DNA of 35,422 nt, from assembly GCA_934086395.1 (NCBI GenBank), contig CAKOIE010000014.1, positions 1 through 35,422 on the forward strand, written 5' to 3'. Below the pieces are notes generated by a model. That model searched no databases. It saw only the letters and a program-made list of their open reading frames with translations, and was not told where the DNA came from. How positions within the stretch are numbered: position 1 is the stretch's first letter; each line of letters begins with the position of its first letter. A program made the translations under genes and the position numbers. Shown piece by piece: positions 1 through 7,848 of the stretch. Origin of the DNA: an uncultured Bacilli bacterium. GTDB lineage: Bacteria > Bacillota_I > Bacilli_A > RF39 > UBA660.

Positions 1-29
1 CGCAATTTAATTTTACTATATTTCTTCTA

Positions 30-66
30 AAATAAAAAGACTATTAACAAAAATTTCTTTTGTCAA
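30..66 (-). terminator. Terminator of the glycosyltransferase gene
   Basis: Read on the minus strand, positions 66-58 and 52-44 pair over 9 bases (one G-U pair) around a short loop. The T-rich stretch complementary to 30-41 follows. It lies 15 bases after the stop codon of the minus-strand gene. A second perfect 8-bp hairpin (75-82 with 87-94) overlaps that stop codon but lacks a T tract. Confidence 0.65.
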
Positions 67-80
67 CAGCCTGAAAGATG

Positions 81-1022
81 TTATAAAACATCTTCATCAA
101 AACCTAATGTATTCTTAGTAATATATATAGGTCTTTTTTTAATTTCTAAATATATTTTAGATATGTATTCTCCAACTATACCTATGGCAAGTAAATTTAT
201 GCCACCTAGTATTAAAATTAAACATATTATAGATGGATAACCTGGAACATCATTACCTTTAATTAAAGTTTCTAATAACATTATAATAAAATAAATAAAT
301 GATATAGAAGAAGTTAGTAATCCAGTAATCGTTGCCATTCTAAGTGGTTTAGTACTAAAGTTAATAATACCATTAAAAGCATATTTAAAAGAATTAGTTA
401 AATTAAAGTTAGATTTACCTGAATATCTTTTTTCAACTTTATATTCTAAATATTTAGTTTTAAAACCTATCCATGAAAAGATTCCTTTAGAAAATCTATT
501 AATTTCACCTAAGTTTAGAATAGCTTCTTTAGCGTTTATAGTAAACATTCTAAAGTCTGATGCATCTTCTTTAAAATTAGTATCACTTAATAAGTTAATA
601 AATTTATAAAATAATTTTTTTAATGATTTAACAAAGAAATTATCATTAGATCTTTCTTTATTAACCATGGCTACTTGATCATAATCAGGATTTTCTTCTA
701 AGAAATTTAACATCTTAATTAAATACTTAGGATTTTGTTGTAAATCACTATCTATAATAGCACAGTATTTAGATTTACTATATTTTAATCCTGCATAGAT
801 AGCAGCATCTTTTCCAAAGTTACGACTAAAGTTAATAACTTTAATATGTATTTTGTCTTGATTAAATATGGTTTCTAATTTTTCATAAGTTTTATCTAGA
901 GAACCATCATTAATATAAATTAACTGATAATTAATATCTTTTAACGTATCTTTTAATTTATCATTTAATAAAAATATATTTCCTTCTTCATTATAACAAG
1001 GAATTATTACATCTAATTTCAT
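81..1022 (-). CDS. GT2 family glycosyltransferase (bactoprenol/dolichol-phosphate sugar transferase type)
   Basis: Family-2 GT-A glycosyltransferase, 313 residues. The N-terminal 'DVIIPCYNEEGNI' nucleotide-binding strand is followed by 'YINDGS', then 'NFSRNFGKDAA' and 'IIDSDLQQNP', the metal-binding region usual in the GtrB/YkcC/DPM1 group. A basic 'KRYSGKSNF' motif precedes two C-terminal membrane helices (about residues 233-255 and 267-290). The family usually moves a sugar from a nucleotide sugar to undecaprenyl phosphate at the inner membrane face; the actual sugar cannot be told. I start at 1022 and not at 1034 because the longer start lies on its own GGAGG ribosome binding site (1028-1032). 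It is divergent from the WXG100 operon, with its own promoter at 1042-1070. A functional link to that operon is not evident. Confidence 0.88.
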   Translation of the reverse strand: MKLDVIIPCYNEEGNIFLLNDKLKDTLKDINYQLIYINDGSLDKTYEKLETIFNQDKIHIKVINFSRNFGKDAAIYAGLKYSKSKYCAIIDSDLQQNPKYLIKMLNFLEENPDYDQVAMVNKERSNDNFFVKSLKKLFYKFINLLSDTNFKEDASDFRMFTINAKEAILNLGEINRFSKGIFSWIGFKTKYLEYKVEKRYSGKSNFNLTNSFKYAFNGIINFSTKPLRMATITGLLTSSISFIYFIIMLLETLIKGNDVPGYPSIICLILILGGINLLAIGIVGEYISKIYLEIKKRPIYITKNTLGFDEDVL

Positions 1023-1041
1023 TACATCCTCCATTTAAAAT

Positions 1042-1070
1042 ATAATATCATTTTTAGAAATACTTGTAAA
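1042..1070 (-). promoter_or_regulatory. Sigma-A-type promoter for the glycosyltransferase
   Basis: On the minus strand TTTACA (1070-1065) and TATTAT (1047-1042) are separated by exactly 17 bases, upstream of the GGAGG at 1032-1028. The -35 box lies only 4 bases from the -35 box of the opposite promoter at 1075. Confidence 0.6.
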
Positions 1071-1074
1071 TAAG

Positions 1075-1103
1075 TTGACTGTGAGGTGTTTTAAGGATAT
1101 AAT
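1075..1103 (+). promoter_or_regulatory. Strong sigma-A promoter of the WXG100/toxin operon
   Basis: TTGACT (1075-1080), a 17-base spacer, and a perfect TATAAT (1098-1103). It is the only near-consensus promoter I see before the gene series running to 8538, so it probably drives the whole toxin operon. It leaves a 5' leader of about 70 bases before the first start codon. Confidence 0.8.
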
Positions 1104-1182
1104 TAAATTATGATAAACATAGGCATGGTATTGATGCAAGGTATTATCAAAAAAAATATATAGGACAGGGAGGTGGAAATAA

Positions 1183-1473
1183 ATGGATGGATTGAAAATT
1201 AGTTTTTCAGAAACTGTCAGTACTGGAAATCAAGTCACAACAAAGGGAAGCGAGTTTAGTGATCTTTTAACTAAAATTAAGGCAACTAATAATGAGTTAA
1301 AAGGTTATTGGGAAGGTTCTGATGCTTCAAAGTATTCATCTGCAATTGAACAACAAGCAATAGTTATGGAAGACTTAGCTAATACTGTAGATGAAATAGG
1401 AAATTTCTTAGTTAAAGTAGGAAATGCTTATCAAGAAGCAAGTGAAGATAACGCTAATGCTATAAATTTATAA
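1183..1473 (+). CDS. WXG100 family protein 1 (EsxA-like)
   Basis: A 96-residue, all-helical ESAT-6-like protein. The hairpin turn carries the family motif as 'GYWEGSDASKY' near residue 43, and the length matches the usual 95-100 residues. WXG100 proteins fold as helix-turn-helix dimers and are substrates or partners of type VII secretion. The site AGGGAGG lies just upstream of the ATG. It is first in the operon after the 1075 promoter; the next gene follows after 29 bases. No EssC-type ATPase is in the window, so the secretion machine must be elsewhere. Confidence 0.9.
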   Translation: MDGLKISFSETVSTGNQVTTKGSEFSDLLTKIKATNNELKGYWEGSDASKYSSAIEQQAIVMEDLANTVDEIGNFLVKVGNAYQEASEDNANAINL

Positions 1474-1502
1474 TAAAATAAACAAAGCTAGGAGGAAATA
1501 AT

Positions 1503-1790
1503 ATGGATTTTTCTAAATTATCATATGGACAAGTTCAGTCTATGGCTGATCAATTACACGGTTCAGCAATTGAAATGGAAAATACATTAACAGAAATTAA
1601 AACACTATTTGAGAGAGTAGGAAATGATGATGTTTGGAGTGGTACTGCTGCTTCAATAACTAAAGAACGTTTTGATGAATTAAGTTCTAAATTTCCTGAA
1701 TTTTCTCAAGCAATAGATGATTGTTATAAATATCTATTAAGTGTAGTTGATAGATACAAATCTGTTGATAAAGTTGTTACAGGTAAATAA
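1503..1790 (+). CDS. WXG100 family protein 2
   Basis: A 95-residue helical hairpin protein with the turn motif 'DDVWSGTAASI' about halfway. An AGGAGG site precedes the ATG. It is distinct in sequence from the first WXG100 protein, which fits the pairing of different small partners with one toxin known for T7SSb effectors. A complex hairpin region follows the stop codon (1792-1856), separating the first two WXG100 genes from the other operon members. Confidence 0.88.
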   Translation: MDFSKLSYGQVQSMADQLHGSAIEMENTLTEIKTLFERVGNDDVWSGTAASITKERFDELSSKFPEFSQAIDDCYKYLLSVVDRYKSVDKVVTGK

Positions 1791-1791
1791 T

Positions 1792-1856
1792 GGAGTTCTT
1801 GTTTGAACTCCTTATAAATAAACAAATAAAAAAATTTTGTTTGTTTATTTATAAGG
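1792..1856 (+). promoter_or_regulatory. Two overlapping, competing RNA hairpins between WXG100 genes
   Basis: Hairpin A pairs GGAGTTC (1792-1798) with GAACTCC (1805-1811). Hairpin B is a perfect 17-bp stem, 1810-1826 with 1840-1856, around an A/T loop. The two stems share bases 1810-1811, so they cannot both form completely. Hairpin B ends 4 bases before the GGAAGTGA ribosome binding site (1861-1868) of a gene that starts with TTG. There is no U tract directly after either stem, so neither is a standard terminator. An RNA-processing or translation-control element that sets the ratio of the small proteins is plausible but inferred. Confidence 0.55.
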
Positions 1857-1872
1857 AATTGGAAGTGATATT

Positions 1873-2166
1873 TTGGATATAGAAATTAATTGTTCAGAGG
1901 TGACAAATTGCGGTAATGAACTTAAAAATTATGTTGAGAATTTCGGAAATGAAATAAATAGTTTTAGTTCAATTGTAGATTCTATTAATACAATTTGGGA
2001 TGGAGCAGATGCCTTAAAATATATAAACGCAATGAAGGAAGGATGTCTTGAACAGTTAAATGTTGTTAAAGAAGTATTTGATCAATATGGTGAATATTTA
2101 ATAAAGGTAAGTAAACCATATGAGGAATTAGATGCATCATTTGCTTCTAAAAATATAGATGTTTGA
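1873..2166 (+). CDS. WXG100-like protein 3
   Basis: A 97-residue helical protein with the turn motif 'TIWDGADALKY', so a third WXG100-type protein. The start is TTG at 1873, supported by GGAAGTGA at 1861-1868; no ATG sits in a comparable position. It stops with TGA, and the next gene begins 12 bases later, suggesting tight coupling with the KOW fusion protein. The preceding 17-bp hairpin and the weak TTG start suggest lower or controlled expression compared with the first two WXG100 genes. Confidence 0.82.
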   Translation: MDIEINCSEVTNCGNELKNYVENFGNEINSFSSIVDSINTIWDGADALKYINAMKEGCLEQLNVVKEVFDQYGEYLIKVSKPYEELDASFASKNIDV

Positions 2167-2178
2167 GAAGGTGTTTAA

Positions 2179-2901
2179 ATGTATATTTCATATAAAGAAG
2201 TTGAATCACAATGTAATGAATTACATAATTTAGCAAAAAAAATGAAATCAATTTCGGAAGATATTTCTAATGTTAAAAATTCTTTAAGTAGTTGTTGGAA
2301 AGGAATTGCAGCAGATTCTTATATTGAATTATTAAACACTGTTACAAGTTGTTTTGAAAGTGTTTTTTTATCAATTGAAGATAGTATTTTATATATGGCC
2401 AGTTGTTCTGAAGGATATCAAGCACTTGATAAAAATATTATGGATGAAATATGTGGATATTTAAATATTGATTCTAATGCATTGCTTAATCCTAATTCAT
2501 CAAGTGCTAGTTATGAGGAAAATACGAGTTCTGATTCTTCTAATGAAACAACTGCTGAAACAAAGCAAGAAAGTGTTGTTCTGGATAAGGGAAGTAGAGT
2601 TATTATTTTAGATGGTGAATATAAAGGAAAGTACGCAACTATATCTGATGTTAATGAACAAAATAATATTTATACTTTAAATATAAATGTAGGAGGTAAA
2701 GTCATTAATAAGGATTATAATTTTAATAGTGTGACAGCAAATGTTACTATACTTGATGGAAACTATAAAAATATGGTTGGTACAATAAGCGATATAGATG
2801 AAAAGAATAATGAAGTCACTTTAATTGTAAATGTACTTGGAAATGATACGACAATTAAAATGGATATGTCACAAGTTACTGCAAAAAGAAATGAGGCATA
2901 G
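2179..2901 (+). CDS. WXG100-like protein with two C-terminal KOW-type beta-barrel domains
   Basis: 240 residues. Residues 1-95 form a helical hairpin with a WXG turn ('SCWKGIAADSY'). A Ser/Thr/Asn-rich linker (about 105-135) leads to two tandem repeats, 'VIILDGEYKGKYATI' near 143 and 'VTILDGNYKNMVGTI' near 190. Both look like KOW/NusG-SH3 barrels: a hydrophobic strand, DG-x-Y/F-K, then G/A-T-I and a following acidic turn. KOW domains normally bind RNA or ribosomal proteins. Here they may simply be small barrels for protein contact. The fusion is unusual: WXG100 proteins are normally single-domain. It sits between the WXG100 genes and the toxin's accessory genes, so an adaptor role for the toxin is inferred. 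Confidence 0.75.
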   Translation: MYISYKEVESQCNELHNLAKKMKSISEDISNVKNSLSSCWKGIAADSYIELLNTVTSCFESVFLSIEDSILYMASCSEGYQALDKNIMDEICGYLNIDSNALLNPNSSSASYEENTSSDSSNETTAETKQESVVLDKGSRVIILDGEYKGKYATISDVNEQNNIYTLNINVGGKVINKDYNFNSVTANVTILDGNYKNMVGTISDIDEKNNEVTLIVNVLGNDTTIKMDMSQVTAKRNEA

Positions 2902-2904
2902 ATA

Positions 2905-3363
2905 ATGGCATTTGAAAATATTGAAGTTGGAAGTTTAAAGAGTGCACTTATTGAATGTAAAAACTCTTTAAAGTATGATACATCTAATTCATTAAAGGAA
3001 ACTATATTAAATTCCTCAGTATGGCAATGTAGAGCTCAGGGTAATTTAAAAAATGCATTAATAAAATTAACTGAAGAACGATATAAAGAATTAGAAGATA
3101 AGATTGAAAGCTATATAGGTATTACTTCTTTAATAGAAAAATATAAAAAGTTGGAAGAAAAAAATAAAGAGCTTCAAGCAAAAAATGATGAATTGTCTAA
3201 ACATTTATATAGAAAAGTTAAGAAATATTTTTTAAATATAGAATATTATGAAGATGAACTTGATTTTGCAGTATTGGATGAAATTAATGCAAATAAGGAG
3301 ATAATAAGAAAAAATAAAGAAGAAATGGATAATATAGAAAAAAGAGTTTTAGGTTCTATATAG
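2905..3363 (+). CDS. Coiled-coil protein of the toxin operon
   Basis: 152 residues, not recognised as a named family with confidence. Residues 1-75 are helical and contain a lone Trp in 'SSVWQCRAQGN', reminiscent of a WXG turn. Residues 80-120 are a charged coiled coil (many E/K heptads), followed by a further helical tail. The start lies 3 bases after the preceding stop, so expression is coupled. Small WXG-like or DUF5082-like helical proteins commonly accompany LXG-type toxins as targeting partners; that is the most likely role here, by position and shape only. Confidence 0.6.
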   Translation: MAFENIEVGSLKSALIECKNSLKYDTSNSLKETILNSSVWQCRAQGNLKNALIKLTEERYKELEDKIESYIGITSLIEKYKKLEEKNKELQAKNDELSKHLYRKVKKYFLNIEYYEDELDFAVLDEINANKEIIRKNKEEMDNIEKRVLGSI

Positions 3364-3381
3364 AAGGAGAAAGTGTTAAAA

Positions 3382-3666
3382 ATGAATAATGAAAAATATT
3401 TACCAATAGGTACTGTAGTACTTTTAAAAGAAGGAAAAAAGAGAATAATGATTACTGGATTTTGCACATATGCAGATCAGGAAAAAACAAAATTATATGA
3501 TTATGTTGGATGTCTTTATCCAGAAGGATATATAAGCGTTAATAAAACATTATTATTTGATCATGATCAAATAGATAAAATTTATTATATGGGATTAATA
3601 GATGATGAAGAAATTGAATTTAAAAAAGTTTTAAAAGAAATAGAAAAAGAATTAATAAATAAATAG
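3382..3666 (+). CDS. DUF4176 family protein
   Basis: 94 residues from the ATG at 3382. An in-frame GTG at 3373 would be only 3 bases from the AAGGAGA site, so I prefer 3382. It shows the hallmarks of DUF4176: 'LPIGTVVLLKEGKKRIMI' early, then 'YDYVGCLYPEGY' and 'FDHDQIDKIYYMG', in the expected order and spacing. Proteins of this family occur repeatedly in T7SS LXG-toxin operons, where they are thought to assist toxin handling. Its place just before the toxin gene fits exactly. It is cytosolic and has no signal peptide. Confidence 0.85.
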   Translation: MNNEKYLPIGTVVLLKEGKKRIMITGFCTYADQEKTKLYDYVGCLYPEGYISVNKTLLFDHDQIDKIYYMGLIDDEEIEFKKVLKEIEKELINK

Positions 3667-3683
3667 AAGGGAAATAAAGTATT

Positions 3684-6600
3684 ATGGGCAATATTTTGAA
3701 GATAAATGTATCAACATTAGAAAATTATCAAAATGATTTTAACAATGAATTTAATTATTTTAAAAGTAATGCTAATAATACTTTTGATAGTAGTTATTTA
3801 AATAGATGTTCTGATTCAGTAGTAAAATCAATGTATAATAATTTAAATACAATTTATGATGTTATTGAGAAAGGATATACTAATATAAATAATTGGTGGA
3901 CATCTTATTTAAGTAATGTAACAACTTTAGAAAATTTTTTAGCAGGCAACTGTAATTCTAGTGGAATAGATGATCCAGCTGTTTTATCTGCTATTGGTTA
4001 TTTGTTTGACTTAGAAGGATATGAAAACAATATCGATGACACTTTTTCTATTGTAGAAGATAAATATTCAGATATGTTTTCTTTTGATAGTCCAATTGTT
4101 GCTGAAGAAGAGAATAAAAATCTTTTAGCTACTGGGGCTGTTTTTGGAACATCAGTTATAGAGGGAGCAGGCAAAGTTGGTGAGGCACTTCTTGATGCTG
4201 CGTGGTTAGGATTGTGTATTGCTTCAACACCTGTTACTGGTTTAATCGATGCCGGTAATGCAATTTATGGGAAAATAACTGGGAAAGATTGGTCTTCTAT
4301 GACTAAGGAAATGTGGAATGATACAAAGGCCATGGTTGCAGAAGAACATGTCAAAGATTGGTTTGACGATTTCTATGAAAATAAGCCAATTGGACAAATA
4401 CTTAAAAGAAATTCTTATAATTTTGAAACTGTTAGGAATATTGGAAGTGGAATTGGATATGCTGCTGGTGTAGTTGCAATAACTATTGCAACTGCTGGTG
4501 TTGGTGGTGTAGTTACAGGAGCAACATCTGCCATTTCTGCTGCGAGTTTAGCTGGTGTTGCCGGTACAGCAGCATTTGGAAGGGAAACTCAAAATGCCTG
4601 GGCTGATGGTGATGATGTAATTAAAGGTCTAGAAAAAGGTGTTGTTGGTGGCTTATGGGAAGCTGCACAATACTATGTTGGTGGTAAAATTAATCAATTA
4701 AATCTTTTTGGAGCAGGAAATAAATTTGCTGGAAGTTCTTCTAAAGCATTAAATAATTTTTTAAATATGAGTACTAGAGCGGGATTAGATGGTGTTGACT
4801 CAGGACTTGATAGTTTATTTGAACCATTAAAAAAAGCAATTTTTAATGATGGATATCGTGATTCTGAAGGTAAACTTGTTAATTTTTCAGAAAATACTAC
4901 ATTTAGTGAGAGATTTGCTAAATATTTTGAAGATAGTGGAGGATTTAAAGGATTATTAGAAAATATGGCAATTGGTGCTGGAACTTCATTTATTAGTGAA
5001 ATTTTTGGTTCAGTTAAGGATAAAAACAAGGCTGTAGAAGGAGAAATAGTAGAAGATTATAATATAGATAACCCAAAAACTAAGTTACCACCTAATCAAA
5101 CCATAATAGATGTTGAAGGCGAAAGAATAGGCGTTGATTATGAAACTCTTGATGGCGATGTTATAAAAGATTTGCCTACAGGTAGTAAAGATTTAATTGA
5201 AGAGTTTGATGCTAAAGGAATTGAAGAAGGTTCGATAAAAGGGTTACCGCCAGGGGCCGATGATATAGATGTGACAACAAATTCTAAAAATTTAACTGGT
5301 GATGTATCTACAGAAAAATTAGATATATTTGAAGAACCAAAAATTCCAAAAACAAAAGGAACTGGTTCATCTGGTGATATAGAAACTTTAAGTTTAGGAG
5401 AAGATAAACCTATAACTGCAATAGCAGGAGCAACAGGAGATACATCAGTATTGCAAGCTTTAGATGATGTTGATGTTCCAAAAACAAATATAACGACAAA
5501 AGAAATAAATTTAGATGATAAGATTCCTGACTTAAAACCTATAATAGATGCTAATACTCGTAAACCAAGTGTAAATCCTAATGATACTGGATTAACAACA
5601 AGTCCAAAAAATATATTTGGTGATGTATCAACCAAAAAATTAGATGTATTTGAAGAACCAGAAATGCCAAAGGTAAAGGTAACTCAATTAACTGACAAAG
5701 TTGAAACAATAAGTATAGATAAATCTAAACCTATAGCTGCAATAGCTGAAGGAACAGGGGATACATCTGTGTTACACGCTATGGATGATGCAAATGTTCC
5801 AAAAACAGCTATTGAACCACTTCGCTATTCACAAAATGCCAACCCTGATAATATGAGTACAATAAAAATGACAAAACCAGTTTTATATACCCCAAATGTT
5901 GATCCTAAAAGTGTTGATTATACAAGAAATGTTTTTGAAGAAACCGCTGATGCCCATTTTGGTTTTGGTAATAATCAGGGTACTTTAAGAGAAATGCAAT
6001 ATTATGTTGATTCCTTTGGAAAACGTATATTTCCGGGAAGTTCTGAATATATTAATGCAATAAAAAGAGGCAAAAAATTAACAATTCAACAAACTAGTTG
6101 GGATATGAATGGTGTATATCATTTACTTACTACAAAATATAAAATGTCATTTGAAGATGCTGTAAGGGCAGCTCAATTAATTGATGTAGATGCCGGTGTT
6201 TGTACTTATGCAGCGTCCTTGGATAATATGGTAATGTTGTTTTTAGATAAACAACAACTGTTTTATGATAAAACTGGTGTTCCATTATTTGTTAGAGGAG
6301 ATAGTTTAAGCGGTGCTAGAATGAATACTTCGGAAATTTTAGTAGATTTATATGTAACTGTTAATAGTGTACAAAATGGAGGAAAATATTTTACTGTAGC
6401 ACCAGATGGTAGTACAAAATTTACAAAGGAAATAACAATTGACAGGTGGGGTAATGCATTTAGAAATGGTGATACGGCTCAAGTTTATTTAAGTGATGAT
6501 GCAGGGAGTAACATTAATGTTATTAACAAATATCTAAAGAAAAATGGTTTTACAGAAATTCTTGGATGCGATCATTGGGGAGGAACTCGTTACAATAGTG

Positions 6601-6899
6601 AACTTAGTAAATCAATATATTTACGTGATGCGTTGGACATAGTTAACGATGGGGGACAAATTCAAATGGGATTGATTATACCCAAACATAGCAAAGATGA
6701 GGTAAGATTTTTTACTAAAAGTGGAAAGTTGTTTGAAACAACAAAAACTTGGTCTGAAGGCGGTGGCCATGAAATGAAAATAGTTGGTAATACTGGAAGT
6801 GAAGTGATAGTATCAACATGGGGAAAAGAATTGTTAATTCCGTTTGATGATATAATTAAAACTGATGCTTATTTTGATTATAGTCATCTATTCGTTTAG
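3684..6899 (+). CDS. Large polymorphic toxin with C-terminal papain-like cysteine peptidase domain
   Basis: 1071 residues. Residues 1-95 are helical with 'NNWWTSYL', a WXG/LXG-like targeting region, though not a clear LXG match. Residues 150-450 are rich in Gly/Ala and hydrophobic stretches. Residues 455-715 are acidic and Pro/Thr-rich, with two 71-residue repeats (DNA 5274-5486 and 5595-5807). The final 340 residues form a compact domain. In it 'DAGVCTYAASLDNM' (Cys840), 'GGGHEMKIVG' (His1029) and 'VSTWGKELLIPFDD' (Trp1046) occur in the Cys-His-(Asn/Asp) order of papain-like/C39-type peptidases. A protease effector is therefore inferred. It has an AGAAGGGA ribosome site and follows the WXG100 and DUF4176 genes, as usual for type VII effectors. 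A damaged second tip lies downstream. The target is unknown; another papain-fold enzyme such as an acyltransferase or deamidase is possible. Confidence 0.78.
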   Translation: MGNILKINVSTLENYQNDFNNEFNYFKSNANNTFDSSYLNRCSDSVVKSMYNNLNTIYDVIEKGYTNINNWWTSYLSNVTTLENFLAGNCNSSGIDDPAVLSAIGYLFDLEGYENNIDDTFSIVEDKYSDMFSFDSPIVAEEENKNLLATGAVFGTSVIEGAGKVGEALLDAAWLGLCIASTPVTGLIDAGNAIYGKITGKDWSSMTKEMWNDTKAMVAEEHVKDWFDDFYENKPIGQILKRNSYNFETVRNIGSGIGYAAGVVAITIATAGVGGVVTGATSAISAASLAGVAGTAAFGRETQNAWADGDDVIKGLEKGVVGGLWEAAQYYVGGKINQLNLFGAGNKFAGSSSKALNNFLNMSTRAGLDGVDSGLDSLFEPLKKAIFNDGYRDSEGKLVNFSENTTFSERFAKYFEDSGGFKGLLENMAIGAGTSFISEIFGSVKDKNKAVEGEIVEDYNIDNPKTKLPPNQTIIDVEGERIGVDYETLDGDVIKDLPTGSKDLIEEFDAKGIEEGSIKGLPPGADDIDVTTNSKNLTGDVSTEKLDIFEEPKIPKTKGTGSSGDIETLSLGEDKPITAIAGATGDTSVLQALDDVDVPKTNITTKEINLDDKIPDLKPIIDANTRKPSVNPNDTGLTTSPKNIFGDVSTKKLDVFEEPEMPKVKVTQLTDKVETISIDKSKPIAAIAEGTGDTSVLHAMDDANVPKTAIEPLRYSQNANPDNMSTIKMTKPVLYTPNVDPKSVDYTRNVFEETADAHFGFGNNQGTLREMQYYVDSFGKRIFPGSSEYINAIKRGKKLTIQQTSWDMNGVYHLLTTKYKMSFEDAVRAAQLIDVDAGVCTYAASLDNMVMLFLDKQQLFYDKTGVPLFVRGDSLSGARMNTSEILVDLYVTVNSVQNGGKYFTVAPDGSTKFTKEITIDRWGNAFRNGDTAQVYLSDDAGSNINVINKYLKKNGFTEILGCDHWGGTRYNSELSKSIYLRDALDIVNDGGQIQMGLIIPKHSKDEVRFFTKSGKLFETTKTWSEGGGHEMKIVGNTGSEVIVSTWGKELLIPFDDIIKTDAYFDYSHLFV
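5274..5486 (+). repeat. Toxin linker repeat, copy A
   Basis: A 213-base, in-frame unit (71 codons) that matches 5595-5807. The protein copies share 'GDVST-KLD-FEEP', 'GDTSVL-A-DD' and 'VPKT'. It lies in the acidic linker between the toxin trunk and the peptidase tip. Confidence 0.85.
5595..5807 (+). repeat. Toxin linker repeat, copy B
   Basis: Second 213-base unit, the same length as copy A and ending immediately before the C-terminal peptidase module. A third, ruined fragment of its end (about 7008-7058) opens the decayed tip copy downstream, so this repeat marks the junction at which toxin tips are joined. Confidence 0.85.
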
Positions 6900-7007
6900 T
6901 AATGTTGGTAATGATAAGAAATTTACATTAAGAAGTTTATCTAAGTTATTTGGTAAAAAAGATTCAAAAAGTTTAACGGCATTATAAACAATGATTACAT
7001 TTGAAGT

Positions 7008-7815
7008 ATCGACAGCAAATACTTCAATATAATATGCAATGGATGATATAGATCTTTCTAAGGTAAAGAGAAGAGATTTTGTAGATAATATTGAAACTTG
7101 GAAAGAAGTAAATTAAACTGGCATTGAACCTGTTCGCTATTTACAAAATGTTAACCCAGATAAAACGAGAACAGTTAAATATGCAAAGCCTGTATTATAT
7201 ACCCAAGATGTTGTTTCTAAAAGTGTTACGCATGCAAAAACTGTGTTTGAAGAGAATGCTGATGCTTTTTGTGGCATCGGAAATGATCAAGGTACTTTAA
7301 GAAAAATGCAATATTATGTTGAATCATCTGGAAATCATATAAAGCCAAGATTTAAAGAAATAACAATTGACAAGTGAGGAAATGCGTTTAGTTAGAGATG
7401 GTAAAACTGCTCAAACTTATTTAAGCTATTATCCTAGTGAGGTTGAAATAGATGCTGTTAATGAAGTTTTAGAAAAAAGTTTTATATAGTGAGTTGGAAA
7501 GGATGCTTGTCTAACTAATACTACTGTAAAAGAAAAGATGGAGAATTTATTGAAAACATTAATCGCTGTTACGGAAGGCAAACAGGTTTAGATGGATCTG
7601 TTTGCAAGCAAAGGCAGTAGAGATCAAATAAGATTTGTAATTAAAAATAGAGTTGTATATGAAACAACCAAATCATGAAAAGAAGGGGTATGAGGACGTG
7701 AAATAAAAAATGGTTCGGATGGTAACGAAGTGATAATATCACCATGGTGAAAGAACTGTGGATTCCATTTTATGATTTGATTAAATATAATGCAGTATTA
7801 GATTTTACACAACTG
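7008..7815 (+). pseudogene. Decayed duplicate of the toxin C-terminal tip (orphan module)
   Basis: The 949 bases between the toxin and 7849 hold no intact gene. From about 7008 they match the toxin tail in order. First comes a piece of the linker repeat ('YAMDD'). Then 7121-7352 corresponds to toxin 5808-6035, with 'EPVRYLQNVNP' and 'GTLRKMQYYV'. Then 7349-7432 corresponds to 6414-6505, and finally 7600-7815 matches the extreme C-terminus. About 380 bases covering the catalytic Cys are missing. TAA, TAG and TGA stops interrupt it; two TGA codons replace Trp TGG codons (near 7376 and 7677), and the His position reads as Arg. Lacking a trunk and a start codon, it looks like a displaced tip cassette, as known for Rhs and other polymorphic toxins. 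Bases 6900-7007 show nothing else clear. Confidence 0.82.
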
Positions 7816-7848
7816 TATATTATGAAAAAAAGGAGGGATTAAATTTCC

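Noticed and set aside
1..80. Left-edge bases as part of another gene
   Set aside because: No frame with a start or ribosome site; the stretch is explained by the minus-strand terminator.
4694..5029. Minus-strand open frame of 111 residues inside the toxin
   Set aside because: Shadow of the toxin coding frame without ribosome site or promoter.
5138..5635. Minus-strand open frame of 165 residues inside the toxin
   Set aside because: It lies opposite the low-complexity repeat linker, has no ribosome site and has the composition of an antisense shadow.
7370..7760. TGA at Trp positions, suggesting a code in which UGA means Trp (table 4)
   Set aside because: All intact genes use TGG for Trp many times and contain no internal TGA; two genes end in TGA. 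The TGA codons are limited to the decayed tip copy, which also has TAA and TAG stops, so they are plain G-to-A damage.
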